Below, one piece after another: positions 42,458 through 52,131 of a stretch of 64,000 bases of DNA; the first letter of the stretch is position 1; each line of letters opens with the position of its first letter. Origin of the DNA: Saccharopolyspora_D taberi (GTDB lineage: Bacteria > Actinomycetota > Actinomycetes > Mycobacteriales > Pseudonocardiaceae); the NCBI RefSeq assembly GCF_039534165.1, contig NZ_BAAAUX010000023.1:106296-170295 (forward strand), given 5' to 3'. The position numbers and the translations under genes are program-made. A model generated the notes under the pieces. That model searched no databases. It saw only the letters and a list, made by a program, of their open reading frames with translations, and had not been told where the DNA came from.

Positions 42458-43671
42458 GCGCGCTGATCCGACCGTTCATCACCAGGACCACCTACCTGCG
42501 GTGGGTTCACCTGGTCCTGGGATCGGCGCTCGCGGTCCCGTACGTGGCGGTCGCGGTGACCGCGCTGGGTCCGCTGCTCTCCGACGGCCCGGTCGGGCTC
42601 GGCCTGTGGTCCGGCTGGGTCCTGGCGGTCCAGATCGCGTTCGTGGCAGCCGCGTGCACCGCCACCGCGCTGGTCCCGGTGGCCCGCCTGCTGTCCGGCG
42701 GGCTGGCGAAAGCGCTGGTCGCGGATCTGCAGCCGGAGCGGGCGGAGTCGTGGCCGGACCGCTGGCGGACGGTGGTCTGGTTCGCGCTGCACCTCGCCGC
42801 CGGATCGCTGATCGGGGCGCTCACGCTCGCGGTTCCGCCGTTCGTCCTGGTGCTGGTGCTATCCCCGGTGCTGGACATGCCCTGGGCCGCGTCCGCCTAC
42901 CGCTGGTTCGGCTTCGGCGAGCCGTGGGCACCGCTGGTCGCGATCGTGCTGGTCTTCGCGGGCTTCCACCTGGTCGCCGCCACCGGTGAACTGCTGAGCA
43001 GGCTCGCGCCCGCGCTGCTCGGTCCGTCCGAACAGGACCGGCTCCGGCAGCGGGTCGAGCAGCTGTCGGAGCGCAACCGGATCGCCTCCGAACTGCACGA
43101 CTCCGTCGGCCACGCGCTCAACGTCGTGACGTTGCAGGCGGGCGCGGCGGCGCGGGTCCTGGACGCGAACCCGGAGTTCGCCAGGGAGGCGCTGACCACC
43201 ATCGCGGAGTCGGCCCGCCACGCGCTGACCGATCTCGACCACGCCCTCGGCGTCCTGCGCGAGGACCCGCGGCCGGAGCCGACCACCGCGCGCGACCTCG
43301 AAGACCTGGAAGAACTCGCCCGCGCCACCGACCTCGCCGGGCTGGAGGTGGTGACGACGGTCGCCGGCGACCCGGCGGAGGTTCCCGGGCACATCAGCCG
43401 CGAGTCGTACCGGATCGTCCGGGAGGGGCTGACGAACGCGCTTCGCCACGCCGGAAGCGTGCGGGTGGACCTGCGGGTGCGGGTCCACTCCGGACTGCTG
43501 GAGCTGGAAATGACCAATCCGCTGGGCGAATCGCGGTCGTCGCGCCGCTCCGGGCTGGGGCTGTCCGGGATCCGCGGGCGGGTGCGCGCGCTGGGCGGGG
43601 AGGCCGAAGCCGGCGCCGCCGACGGGAAGTGGCGTCTGACCGTCCGCATCCCGCTACGGTCGTCGGCATGA
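42454..43671 (+). CDS. Sensor histidine kinase (NarL-type, HisKA_3)
   Basis: A 405 aa kinase. Four membrane helices occupy residues 15-180, then HisKA_3 with His215 in ASELHDSVGHAL, and the ATPase with N box (REGLTNALRHAG) and GLGLSGIRGRV. The sensor part is wholly in the membrane, so it may sense envelope state or interact with the membrane protein at 41522-42457. It is joined to both neighbours by ATGA overlaps. Confidence 0.93.
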   Translation: MSALIRPFITRTTYLRWVHLVLGSALAVPYVAVAVTALGPLLSDGPVGLGLWSGWVLAVQIAFVAAACTATALVPVARLLSGGLAKALVADLQPERAESWPDRWRTVVWFALHLAAGSLIGALTLAVPPFVLVLVLSPVLDMPWAASAYRWFGFGEPWAPLVAIVLVFAGFHLVAATGELLSRLAPALLGPSEQDRLRQRVEQLSERNRIASELHDSVGHALNVVTLQAGAAARVLDANPEFAREALTTIAESARHALTDLDHALGVLREDPRPEPTTARDLEDLEELARATDLAGLEVVTTVAGDPAEVPGHISRESYRIVREGLTNALRHAGSVRVDLRVRVHSGLLELEMTNPLGESRSSRRSGLGLSGIRGRVRALGGEAEAGAADGKWRLTVRIPLRSSA

Positions 43672-44309
43672 GCGTGCCGGTGCTGCTGGTCGACGACGAG
43701 CCCCTGATCCGCACCGGGCTGCGGGCGGTCATCGACGCCGAGCCCGATCTGGAGGTCGTCGGCGAAGCCGGTGACGGCGCCGAGGTCCTGCCGCTGGTGC
43801 GGCAGCTGCGCCCGCGCGTCGTGCTGATGGACGTGCGGATGCCCACCGTCGACGGCATCCGCGCGACCACCACCGTGCTCGACGGCGTCGCCGAACCCCC
43901 GGCCGTCATCGTGATCACCACGTTCGAGCACGACGACCACGTCTACGACGCCCTGCGCGCTGGCGCCACCGGCTTCCTGCTCAAGCGCTCGCGGCCGGAG
44001 GAGATCGTGCAGGCGGTCCGCATCGCCGCCCAGGGCGAGTCGCTGCTGTTCCCCGCCGCCATCCGCAGGCTCGCGGTGCGGCGGGCCGCGCCGCGGCGGG
44101 CGGCGCCGGACCTCACCGAACGCGAGTCCGAGGTGCTGCGGCTGATGGCGAAGGGCCGGACCAACGCCGAGATCGGCGGCGAGCTGTTCATCGGCGTGCA
44201 GACGGTGAAGACGCACGTCGGCAACGTGCTGGCGAAGCTCGGCGCACGCGACCGCACGCAGGCCGTCGTCTTCGCCTACGAGTCGGGCTTCGTCGACGCC
44301 TCCCGCTGA
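43668..44309 (+). CDS. NarL/FixJ-family response regulator
   Basis: A 213 aa regulator. Receiver with Asp9, Asp10, phospho-acceptor Asp55 in LMDVRMPT and Lys106 in FLLKRSRP; LuxR-type HTH at residues 150-205 (LTERESEVLRLMAKGRTNAE then KTHVGNVLAKLGARD). It is the output of the kinase at 42454-43671 (ATGA overlap). Target genes are not evident. Confidence 0.95.
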   Translation: MSVPVLLVDDEPLIRTGLRAVIDAEPDLEVVGEAGDGAEVLPLVRQLRPRVVLMDVRMPTVDGIRATTTVLDGVAEPPAVIVITTFEHDDHVYDALRAGATGFLLKRSRPEEIVQAVRIAAQGESLLFPAAIRRLAVRRAAPRRAAPDLTERESEVLRLMAKGRTNAEIGGELFIGVQTVKTHVGNVLAKLGARDRTQAVVFAYESGFVDASR

Positions 44310-44373
44310 CGAGAGCGCTGCCGGGTCCGATTCCCGCTAGTGGTGCTCGGGGTCCGCTGGGACGATCGGCCAC

Positions 44374-45831
44374 GTGCTGGTCGCAACGGAACAAGCCTAT
44401 CGAGCGGTCGCGGCGCGTGACTCGCGCTTCGACGGCTGCTTCGTGCTCGCGGTGCGGACAACGGGCATCTACTGCCGCCCGTCCTGCCCCGCGCGCACGC
44501 CCAAGTCGGCCAACGCCGAGTTCTTCCCGACCACGGCCGCCGCGCAGGCCGCGGGCTACCGCGCCTGCCGCCGCTGCCTGCCCGACGCGGTTCCGGGCTC
44601 CCCGGAGTGGAACCTGCGCGCCGACCTGGCCGGGCGCGCGATGCGGCTGATCAACGACGGCGTGATCGAGCGGTCCGGGGTGACCGGTCTGGCCGCGCAG
44701 CTCGGGTACTCGCCGCGGCACCTGACCAGGGTGCTCACGGCCGAGCTGGGCGCGGGTCCGCTCGGCCTGGCCCGCGCGCACCGGGCGCACTCGGCCCGGA
44801 CCCTGATCGAGACGACCGCGCTGAGCTTCACCGACATCGCGTTCGCCGCGGGGTTCGCCAGCCTGCGCCAGTTCAACGACACGGTGCGCGAGGTCTTCGC
44901 CGCGACCCCGACCGAGCTGCGCTCGCAGGCGCGGCGGCGCGGCGGCCCGGAAGCCGGTACGACGGGCGTGATCCGCCTCCGGCTGCCGTTCCGGCCCCCG
45001 TTCGACGCCGAGGGGCTGTTCCGGTTCCTCAGCGACCGCGCGCTGTCCGGGGTGGAGGACGCGAGCCCGCAGCACCACACCCGCGCTCTCCGCCTGCCGC
45101 ACGGCACCGGCATCGTGACGCTGCGGCCCGAGCCGAACCACATCTCCTGCACGCTGCACCTGACCGAACTCCGCGACCTGGGCACCGCCGTGTCCCGCCT
45201 GCGCAGGCTGCTCGACCTGGACGCCGACCCCGTCGCGGTGGCCGACCTCCTCAGCACCGATCCCGCGCTGGCGCGCAGCGTCGCCCGCACGCCGGGGATC
45301 CGGGTGCCGGGCAGCGTCGACGGGGCGGAGATCCTGATCCGCGCCATCATCGGCCAGCAGGTCTCGGTCGCCGCGGCGCGCACCACGCTCGGGCGGCTCG
45401 TCACCGATCTCGGAGACCTCCTCCCGCACCCGCAGGGCTCGGTGACCCGGCTGTTCCCGACTCCCGCCGCCCTCGCGGAGAAGGCCGCGGACGTCCTCAG
45501 CGGTCCGCGTCGCCGGATCGACACGATCCAGCGGGTGTCGGAGGCGCTGGCCGACGGGAGCCTGGAGCTGCACCCCGGCCGCGACATCACCGAGCTGCGC
45601 GAGGAGCTCGAACGCATCCCCGGCGTCGGCCCGTGGACCGCGGGTTACGTGACCATGCGGGTGCTCGGCGCCCCGGACGTCCTCCTCGACGGCGACCTGG
45701 TGCTGCGCAAGGGCGCGGCGGTGCTGGGCCTGCCCGACTCCCCCACCGGCTTGCGGGAGAGGTCGAGCGCGTGGAGCCCGTGGCGCTCCTACACCGGGAT
45801 GTTGTTGTGGCGCGCCGCTACCGGCGGCTGA
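44374..45831 (+). CDS. Ada-AlkA fusion: methyl-phosphotriester sensor and 3-methyladenine glycosylase
   Basis: A 485 aa three-part protein. Residues 1-75 form the Ada N-terminal zinc domain with Cys34, Cys38, Cys65 and Cys68 at the spacing of E. coli Ada, where the first Cys takes a methyl group from phosphotriesters. An AraC-type HTH follows (about 85-185), including AELHRHRV-like region LSFTDIAFAAGFASLRQF. Residues 200-485 are AlkA, with IIGQQVSV, the HhH hairpin IPGVGPWTAGYV and catalytic Asp in DVLLDGDLVLRKGA. It both repairs alkylated bases and may activate its own gene. The start is GTG 44374. No ogt/ada-C gene is adjacent. Confidence 0.92.
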   Translation: MLVATEQAYRAVAARDSRFDGCFVLAVRTTGIYCRPSCPARTPKSANAEFFPTTAAAQAAGYRACRRCLPDAVPGSPEWNLRADLAGRAMRLINDGVIERSGVTGLAAQLGYSPRHLTRVLTAELGAGPLGLARAHRAHSARTLIETTALSFTDIAFAAGFASLRQFNDTVREVFAATPTELRSQARRRGGPEAGTTGVIRLRLPFRPPFDAEGLFRFLSDRALSGVEDASPQHHTRALRLPHGTGIVTLRPEPNHISCTLHLTELRDLGTAVSRLRRLLDLDADPVAVADLLSTDPALARSVARTPGIRVPGSVDGAEILIRAIIGQQVSVAAARTTLGRLVTDLGDLLPHPQGSVTRLFPTPAALAEKAADVLSGPRRRIDTIQRVSEALADGSLELHPGRDITELREELERIPGVGPWTAGYVTMRVLGAPDVLLDGDLVLRKGAAVLGLPDSPTGLRERSSAWSPWRSYTGMLLWRAATGG

Positions 45832-45868
45832 GCGCTGCTCGCATCGAAGACCAAACGACCGCCTCCCC

Positions 45869-48814
45869 TCACCGCTCGACGGCCAGGGTCGAACCGGTGC
45901 GGGACTTGCGCACGCGCAGCCGGACCGAGATGCGCTGGCGCATCTCCTCGACGTGCGAGACCAGACCGACCACCCGGCCGCCCGCCCGGAGCTCGTCGAG
46001 CGCGTCCATGACCAGGTCCAGCGTGTCGGCGTCGAGCGTGCCGAAACCCTCGTCGATGAACAGCGTGTCCAGCAGCACGCCGCCGGTCTCGGCGGCCACG
46101 ACGTCGGCCAGCCCCAGCGCGAGCGACAGCGACGCCAGGAACGACTCGCCCCCGGACAACGTCTTGGCCGGGCGGACCTTGCCCGAGTAGTCGTCGAGCA
46201 CGTCGAGCCCGAGACCACCGCGGGTGCCACGCGCCCCCGCCGCGTCGGAGTGCACGAAGGAGTAGCGGCCCTCGCTCATCTTCTGCAGCCGCCTGCTGGC
46301 GGTGATCGCGACCTCCTCCAACCGCGCCGCCAGGACGTAGGCCCGCAACGACATCTTCCGCGCGTTCTGCCCCCGCCCGTTGACCACGTCCGCCAGCGCC
46401 GACAGCTCGTCGTACGCCTCCCGCACCGGCCTGAGCTCCGCCCAGGCCGCCCGCAGCCGCTCCGCGAGCTGCGCCACGTCGCGGTGCCGCTGCTCGGCGC
46501 GATGCGCCATCGCCGCGGCCCGCTCCGCGGCCTCCCGCGCGACGGTCGCCCCCTCGGTGGCCTCTTCGAGGCCGACCTCGGCGGCTCCGTCGACGCCGGC
46601 CAGCTCCGCGCTTGCCAGCGCTGCGCGCGCGCCTGCGGCGCGCTGCTCGACCTCGGCCAGCGCCTCGGTCAGCTCGGCGATCCGGGCTTCGCCGCGTTCG
46701 GCGGCCATGGCCGCCTCGACGCTGTCGAAGCCCGCCGCCACCGCCGCTTCGCGCAGGGCGCTCCGCTGCTCTTCGGCCAGCCGCCGCGCGTCGTCGCGGG
46801 TCGCTCTGGCCTCGATCAGCCGGTCGATCCGGTCGGCGAGGTCGAGCAGGTGCGCGCGGCGTTCGGCGATGGACCCGAACTCGCCGCGGGCGGTCTCGAT
46901 CCTGGTCCCGCGTTCGTCCACTGTGGTCTGGAGGGCGGAGCGCTCCGCGCGCTCGGTGGCCAGCCGGGTGCGGATTTCCGAAAGCTGTGCGGTGATCCGC
47001 TCGGTCGACACCTCCAGCTCCGCGAGCTCGTCGGTTCGTTCCCCGAGCTTGTCCGCGTGCTCGCGGAGGGTGTTGCGTTCTGCTTCCAGCGCGGAGAGTT
47101 CGGCCGCGAGGGCGTCTTCGGTCTGCTCGCCCACCCGCTCGCGGAGCCGTTCGTGCACCTGTTGCGTTCGCTGGGCTTCCGCGGTGGCTTCTTCCCGGCG
47201 GGTGTGCGCCCGCTGTTCCTCGGTTTGGGCGCGCTCCTCGTCTTCCGCGCCGACCGGGTCGTCGACCGGGGTTCCGGGCGACGGGTGTTCGGCCGATCCG
47301 CACACCGGGCACGGTTCGCCCTTGGAGAGCTGTCCGGCGAGTTCCGCGGCCATTCCGGCGAGCCTGCGGGCCCGGAGGTCCTGGACCAGGTCGCGTGCGC
47401 GCTGGTGGGCGTCGACCGCCTCCTGCGCGCGCTGCTTCGCGGACTCGGAATCCCGTTGCGCGGCGGGGAGATCGCGCGCGGCGGCCAGCGTCGCGGTGAG
47501 CTCTTCGAGCCTGGAGCCGAGCGATTCCAGCCGGATTCCGGCGTTCTTCGCCTCCTCGACGGCGGCTCGGGCGTTGCTGATCCGTTCCGGCAGCGCGGTC
47601 TGCCGCGCCGCGAGATCGGCCTCTTCCCGCTCGTCCGCCTCGATCTTCGAGGCGAGATCGCCGATCCGGCGCCGGTCCGATTCCTGTTGCTCCGCCTCGG
47701 GAAGCAGGCGGGCGATTCCGCCGGCTTCCTCGCGGTGTTCGTTCGCGAGCGCGCGCAGCCGGTCGGTCGGCTCGTCGGCGTCGACCTGGCAGCGGGCGAC
47801 CGCGCCCAGCAGGTCGGTTTCGGCCTTGTTCAGGGCTGTTTCGGCGCGTTCGGCGGCATTGCGCGCGGTGAGCACCGGAGGAACCCGCTGCGCTGCCGCC
47901 AGTTCCGCGCGCCAGGACTCGTGCCGTTCGCGTTCCGCGGCCAGCTCTTCGAGGTCCTTCTCCGCCGCCCGCACGCGGCGGACCTTGTCCGCGAACTCGC
48001 GGCGCTCGGCCAGCTTCGCGTCGGCCGCTTCGCGCTCGCGGCCGAGCCGGACGTGCTCGGCGCGGGTGCGCTCCAGCTCCCGGACGCCGCGCTTGTCCAG
48101 GTCCTCCAGCCAGCTCTGCTCGTCCTGGTCCTCGTCCGGTTCGCTGCCGGAGACCTGCGAAACGCGGGCGACCAGCTCGCGCACCTGCTGGGTCTGCGCC
48201 TCCAGCTCGCGGCCCTTCTCCCGGCGGCGGTCGACGAACCACTTCTCGACGTCGGCGAAGCGCTCGGTGGCGAACAACCGCTCAAGCAGTTCCTCGCGTT
48301 CGGCGGTGCTGGCGCGCAGGAACCGCGCGAACTCGCCCTGCGGGAGCAGCACGACCTGGAAGAACTGGTCGACGCTCATGCCGAGCAGCCGCTCGACGGT
48401 GCGGGCGACCTCGTCGATGCGGGTCGCGCCCTCCTGACCGCCGGGGGCGTCGCCGAGCCAGGTCAGCGACGCCTTCGCCTGCTGCGTGGTGGTTCCCTCG
48501 CCGCGCTTCTTGGGCCGCTCGTACTCGGGGCTGCGTTCCAGCCGCAACCGGTGCCCCTGCACGGTCAGCTCCAGGACGACCTTCGTCACGACGTCCGGAT
48601 CCGCCGTGTCGCAGCGAAGTCGCTTGGCGTCGTTGCGCGCGCCGGGGACCTTTCCGTAGAGGGCGAAGGCGACCGCGTCGAGCAACGTCGTCTTGCCCGC
48701 GCCGGTGTCGCCGTGCAGCAGGAACAGGCCGTCCGAACCGAGGGCGTCGAAGTCGATCACCTGGTGGTCCCGGTAGGGGCCGAACGCGGTGACTTCCAGG
48801 TGGTGCAGCCTCAT
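45869..48814 (-). CDS. sbcC: Exonuclease subunit SbcC
   Basis: A 981 aa SMC-like ATPase. Walker A GDTGAGKTTLLDAVAFALYG (near residue 36), long coiled coils rich in Ala/Arg/Glu, a zinc hook CPVCGSAEH near residue 505 in the middle, and the C-terminal signature (KTLSGGESFLASLSLALG) with Walker B (LLDTLFIDEGFGTLD). With SbcD it processes DNA hairpins and double-strand break ends. The ATG 48814 overlaps the sbcD stop. The first ~170 bp of DNA at the 3' side run up to the convergent AlkA gene, 37 bp away. Confidence 0.95.
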   Translation of the reverse strand: MRLHHLEVTAFGPYRDHQVIDFDALGSDGLFLLHGDTGAGKTTLLDAVAFALYGKVPGARNDAKRLRCDTADPDVVTKVVLELTVQGHRLRLERSPEYERPKKRGEGTTTQQAKASLTWLGDAPGGQEGATRIDEVARTVERLLGMSVDQFFQVVLLPQGEFARFLRASTAEREELLERLFATERFADVEKWFVDRRREKGRELEAQTQQVRELVARVSQVSGSEPDEDQDEQSWLEDLDKRGVRELERTRAEHVRLGREREAADAKLAERREFADKVRRVRAAEKDLEELAAERERHESWRAELAAAQRVPPVLTARNAAERAETALNKAETDLLGAVARCQVDADEPTDRLRALANEHREEAGGIARLLPEAEQQESDRRRIGDLASKIEADEREEADLAARQTALPERISNARAAVEEAKNAGIRLESLGSRLEELTATLAAARDLPAAQRDSESAKQRAQEAVDAHQRARDLVQDLRARRLAGMAAELAGQLSKGEPCPVCGSAEHPSPGTPVDDPVGAEDEERAQTEEQRAHTRREEATAEAQRTQQVHERLRERVGEQTEDALAAELSALEAERNTLREHADKLGERTDELAELEVSTERITAQLSEIRTRLATERAERSALQTTVDERGTRIETARGEFGSIAERRAHLLDLADRIDRLIEARATRDDARRLAEEQRSALREAAVAAGFDSVEAAMAAERGEARIAELTEALAEVEQRAAGARAALASAELAGVDGAAEVGLEEATEGATVAREAAERAAAMAHRAEQRHRDVAQLAERLRAAWAELRPVREAYDELSALADVVNGRGQNARKMSLRAYVLAARLEEVAITASRRLQKMSEGRYSFVHSDAAGARGTRGGLGLDVLDDYSGKVRPAKTLSGGESFLASLSLALGLADVVAAETGGVLLDTLFIDEGFGTLDADTLDLVMDALDELRAGGRVVGLVSHVEEMRQRISVRLRVRKSRTGSTLAVER

Positions 48815-49992
48815 CGCCGGACCTCCGCGACGTCGACGGCGCGCAGCGCCTCGTCCAGCAGCGCGCGCTCGGACTCGTTGGGTTCGTCGCCGCGGCAGTC
48901 GGCGACGAAGCCCCTGGTCAGGGCCTGGTCATCGCGTCCGCGCACCACCTCGGCGTAGCGCAGCGGCGCGGTGGCCCGGCCGCCCGCCGGCTTCCACTCC
49001 AGGTGGACGGCGTGCGGGAACCGCTCCTGCAACCGCCGCATCGCCTCCAGCGGGCGGACCTCGTCGGTGAGCGTGGCCGACAGGTAGCAGTCCTCCAGCT
49101 CCGCGTGCTCCGGCGCGGTGAGCAGGTCGCCGAGCCGCCCCTCCACCGTCGCCAGCGCGCGCGGGACCGGCAGCGGGCGCGGCTCGACACCGGCCAGGCC
49201 GTCGGCGTCGAGGTCCACCAGCCACACCGATTTCCGCTGCGCCGCCTCGGAAAACGAGTACGCCAGCGGGCTCCCCGAGTAGCGCAGGTGCTCGGCGAGG
49301 ACCTGCGGGCCGTGCAGGTGCCCCAACGCCACGTAGTCGACGCCGTCGAACACCGAACCCGGGACCTGCTCGACCCCGCCGACGGCGATCGAGCGCTCGG
49401 ACTCGCTCGGGTCACCGCCGGTCACGAAGGCGTGCGCGAGCACCACGGACCTCGCCGTCCGGGTCGCCAGATCGGCCCGGATGCGGTTCATCGCCTCCGT
49501 AAGCACCGCGGTGTGCCCTCGGGACTCCAGGCGTTCGGTCGCTCCGGGCACCTCCGCGGCCGACGACTGGAGCACGTGCTTGGCCGGATCTGGCTCCAGG
49601 TAAGGGATTCCGTAAAAGGCGACGGGTCCGTGCTCGTCGTCGAGCAGCACGGGCTCGTGCAGCCGCGCGATCCTCGTGCGCAGGTGCAGGCCGCCCGCCG
49701 CGGCGAACTCCGCGAACGCGCCGACCCGGGCCGCCGAATCGTGGTTGCCCGGTGTGATCACGATGCGCGCACCCGCTTCGCGGATGCGGGACAGCACCCG
49801 GACGCAGGTCTCCACGGCCTCGCCCGACGGCACCGCGCGGTCGTAGAGATCACCGGCGATCACGACGACGTCGACCCGCTCGCCGGTGACCAGGTCGGCC
49901 AGCCCGGAGAGCACGGCTTCCTGATCTTCGAGCAGGTCACGGCCGTGGAACGTGCGTCCCACGTGCCAGTCGGAGGTGTGCAGTACCCGCAT
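48811..49992 (-). CDS. sbcD: Exonuclease subunit SbcD
   Basis: A 393 aa Mre11-type nuclease. Metallophosphoesterase motifs in order: SDWHVGRTFHG (Asp, His), VIAGDLYDRAV (Asp), TPGNHDSAAR (Asn, His), VLAHAFVTGG (His) and YVALGHLHGPQ (His). A C-terminal capping domain contacts SbcC. ATG 49992. It is coupled to sbcC by an ATGA overlap and divergent from rmuC across 131 bp, making a small DNA-end-processing cluster. Confidence 0.95.
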   Translation of the reverse strand: MRVLHTSDWHVGRTFHGRDLLEDQEAVLSGLADLVTGERVDVVVIAGDLYDRAVPSGEAVETCVRVLSRIREAGARIVITPGNHDSAARVGAFAEFAAAGGLHLRTRIARLHEPVLLDDEHGPVAFYGIPYLEPDPAKHVLQSSAAEVPGATERLESRGHTAVLTEAMNRIRADLATRTARSVVLAHAFVTGGDPSESERSIAVGGVEQVPGSVFDGVDYVALGHLHGPQVLAEHLRYSGSPLAYSFSEAAQRKSVWLVDLDADGLAGVEPRPLPVPRALATVEGRLGDLLTAPEHAELEDCYLSATLTDEVRPLEAMRRLQERFPHAVHLEWKPAGGRATAPLRYAEVVRGRDDQALTRGFVADCRGDEPNESERALLDEALRAVDVAEVRR

Positions 49993-50123
49993 GCCGCCAA
50001 GCTATCGGCCGAGATTGTCCGGGCGGATCAACCCCCCCAGGACGCTTCGGCGTGTCGGGCACCGGGTCACGGACTGTCAGTGGGGTTCGAGAGGATCGGT
50101 GCACCGGCTTTGGAGGAGCTGAC

Positions 50124-51059
50124 ATGGGCACCGGCGTCCTGATCACCGTCGTCATCCTGCTGACGCTGCTTTTCGCGGCGGCGCTGATGCTGATCTGGCG
50201 GCTCTACACCGACAGCGCGCGCCGTGCCGACGACGCTCTGCGCATGGTCGAGGCCGAACGCGCGCGGACCGCGGAGCAGTCGGCGGCGCTGCGCCGGTAC
50301 GAGGTCGCGTTCGCCTCCATCACCGGGCGGGGCGAACTCGGCGAGCAGGTCCTGCTGGAGACCGCGCGTTCGCTGGGGCTCCGGGAGGGCCTCCACTTCA
50401 GCCTCCAGACCGACCTCGCGGGCGGCGGTTCGGCCAGGCCCGACCTGGTGCTGACCGTCGGCGGCGGCCGTCAGGTGCCGGTCGACGCCAAGGCGAGCCT
50501 CGCGGTGTGGGCGGAGGCGATGGAGACCGACGATCCCGAGGAGCGGCAGGACGCGCTGCGGGTCCACGTGCGCAACATCCGCTCCCGCGCCGCCGAACTC
50601 GCGGGCAAGGGCTACCAGAAGTGGGCGGACGCGATCTACGGGTCGATCATGTTCGTGCCGTCGGACGCCGCGGTCGTCGCCGCCATGGACACCGACCCGC
50701 AGCTGCTGAGCTGGTTGCTGGACAAGCGCGTCTTCCTGTGCGGCCCGACCGGGTTCGCGGTGCTGGCCTCCGCCGCGATGTTCGCCGCCACCGAGCGCAC
50801 GATCGCGTCCGACATCGAGCAGGTCCGCTCGCAGGCCGTGCGCGCGCAGCGGGCCGCGTCGGGGGCCGTCGACGCGGTGAACCTGTCGAGCACGCACCTC
50901 CAGCGGTTCGTCTCCGCCCGGCGGCGGGAACTCGACGCCCTGGAGGCGTTCCGCAGTGCGGTGCAGCCGCTCGCCGAGACCGCGGGCAACGCGGGGACCG
51001 TCGCAGCAGTCCGACGTGAGGAGGACGCCGTGATCAGCGGGAACGGGCAGGAGGGCTAG
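50124..51059 (+). CDS. rmuC: DNA recombination protein RmuC
   Basis: A 311 aa protein with an N-terminal membrane anchor (VLITVVILLTLLFAAALMLI), a short coiled coil and an RmuC nuclease-like core. The core shows PDLVLTVGGGRQVPVDAKASL, which holds the D...D-x-K of a PD-(D/E)XK fold, and KWADAIYGSIMFVPSDAAV. It is shorter than the E. coli protein (475 aa), as usual in actinobacteria. ATG 50124 has GGAGGAGCT 4 nt upstream. RmuC limits inversions at repeats; its neighbour sbcCD acts on related structures. Confidence 0.9.
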   Translation: MGTGVLITVVILLTLLFAAALMLIWRLYTDSARRADDALRMVEAERARTAEQSAALRRYEVAFASITGRGELGEQVLLETARSLGLREGLHFSLQTDLAGGGSARPDLVLTVGGGRQVPVDAKASLAVWAEAMETDDPEERQDALRVHVRNIRSRAAELAGKGYQKWADAIYGSIMFVPSDAAVVAAMDTDPQLLSWLLDKRVFLCGPTGFAVLASAAMFAATERTIASDIEQVRSQAVRAQRAASGAVDAVNLSSTHLQRFVSARRRELDALEAFRSAVQPLAETAGNAGTVAAVRREEDAVISGNGQEG

Positions 51060-51120
51060 GGCACGTCCGGTAATTGATCTTGTGGTGCGTAGTGGCGAAC
51101 AACCAGACACGCCCTAGCCC
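51053..51120. repeat. Imperfect 18 bp inverted repeat with an AT-rich centre between convergent genes
   Basis: Arms GGGCTAGGGCACGTCCGG (51053-51070) and CCAGACACGCCCTAGCCC (51103-51120), 15 of 18 paired, flank 32 bp of lower GC (TAATTGATCTTGTGG region). The arms contain the TAG stops of rmuC (51057-51059) and of the esterase (51114-51116) in mirrored positions. The right arm read outward, CTAGGGCGTGTCTGG, shares CTAG-NN-CGTGTCTG with the putative transposon end at 27752. It could be a bidirectional terminator or a relic of an insertion sequence. Confidence 0.6.
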
Positions 51121-52061
51121 CGCTCCGCCAGGTGGGTGTCGGCGAACGCCACGACGGTGTCGGTGATCAGCGGCGTCAGCGGGCCGCGGCCGAAACCGTG
51201 GTCAAGACCCTCGTACGGGTGCATTTCGACCGGGACGCCGAGTTTCCGCAGTTCCGCGGCGAAGTCCAGGGACTGGTCGATCGGGACGATCGAGTCGTTG
51301 GTGCCGTGCTGGATCAGGAACGGCGGTTCGTCGCCGGAGAGGTTCTTCATCGGGCTGGCCGCGTCCGCGGTCGCCGGGCACTGCACCGGCTCGCAGCCGA
51401 GCATCTGCCGCACCGAGCGGTACGCGTAGTCACCCAGTTCCGGGTGCGCGACCTGCGCGGCAGCGCTCATGTCGGTCGGGCCGAACCAGCTCACCGCGCC
51501 GCGGAGCCCGGTCAGGCCGCCACCCGGCTTCGCCGGATCACCCGCGACCGCCGCGAGCTGCGACACCAGGTGAGCGCCCGCCGACGCACCCCAGAGCAGC
51601 ACCCGGTCACCGTCGAGCCTCCAGCGACCGGAGTTCTCCTGGAGGTAGCGCACCGCGTCGCCCACGTCCACGATCGGCGCCGGTGCCTGCGCGACGCCGC
51701 TGAGCCGGTAGTCCACGGTGGCCACCGCGTACCCGCGCTCCAGCAACCGTTCCGCGGTGATCGACTCGGTCGCGCCGAGATCCCGGTCCAGCGTGCGGAA
51801 ACCCGCGTCCCAGCCGCCGCCGTGCACGTACACGACCAGCGGGACCGGGCCCGGTTCGGCGGGCAGGAACAGGTCCAGCTTCAGCGGACCGGTGTCGCGG
51901 GTGGCGTACACCTGGTCGCGCACCACCTGCCGCGCGCCCAGGCCGGGCTCCGCGGTCGGCGGCGTCGCGTCCGCGCTGGACTCGGGCAGCCGCGCGCATC
52001 CGGTGGTGACCAGCGCCAACACGGCGAACACCGCCGCGAGGACACGTCGCGTCACCACCAT
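51114..52061 (-). CDS. Alpha/beta hydrolase lipoprotein (esterase)
   Basis: A 315 aa exported lipoprotein: VLAAVFAVLALVTTGC signal with lipobox VTTGC, then an esterase of the BD-FAE/carboxylesterase type with oxyanion hole YVHGGGWDAGF, nucleophile elbow GASAGAH, Asp in HGTNDSIVP and His in GLDHGFG. It probably hydrolyses acyl esters outside the membrane. It lies just downstream of the kinase-isomerase operon, on the same strand after a 70 bp gap, so it may be cotranscribed and could deacylate polysaccharides for that locus. That link is inference. Confidence 0.87.
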   Translation of the reverse strand: MVVTRRVLAAVFAVLALVTTGCARLPESSADATPPTAEPGLGARQVVRDQVYATRDTGPLKLDLFLPAEPGPVPLVVYVHGGGWDAGFRTLDRDLGATESITAERLLERGYAVATVDYRLSGVAQAPAPIVDVGDAVRYLQENSGRWRLDGDRVLLWGASAGAHLVSQLAAVAGDPAKPGGGLTGLRGAVSWFGPTDMSAAAQVAHPELGDYAYRSVRQMLGCEPVQCPATADAASPMKNLSGDEPPFLIQHGTNDSIVPIDQSLDFAAELRKLGVPVEMHPYEGLDHGFGRGPLTPLITDTVVAFADTHLAERG

Positions 52062-52131
52062 CAGACCCAGCCTTTCCCGACCGCGCCGTGATCACGGCGC
52101 GAGGACGCCCGGAGCCTAACAAGATCGACCC

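Noticed and set aside
45953..48958. 1001-codon plus-strand open frame opposite sbcC
   Set aside because: Antisense shadow of sbcC; the SMC motifs and zinc hook on the other strand are decisive.
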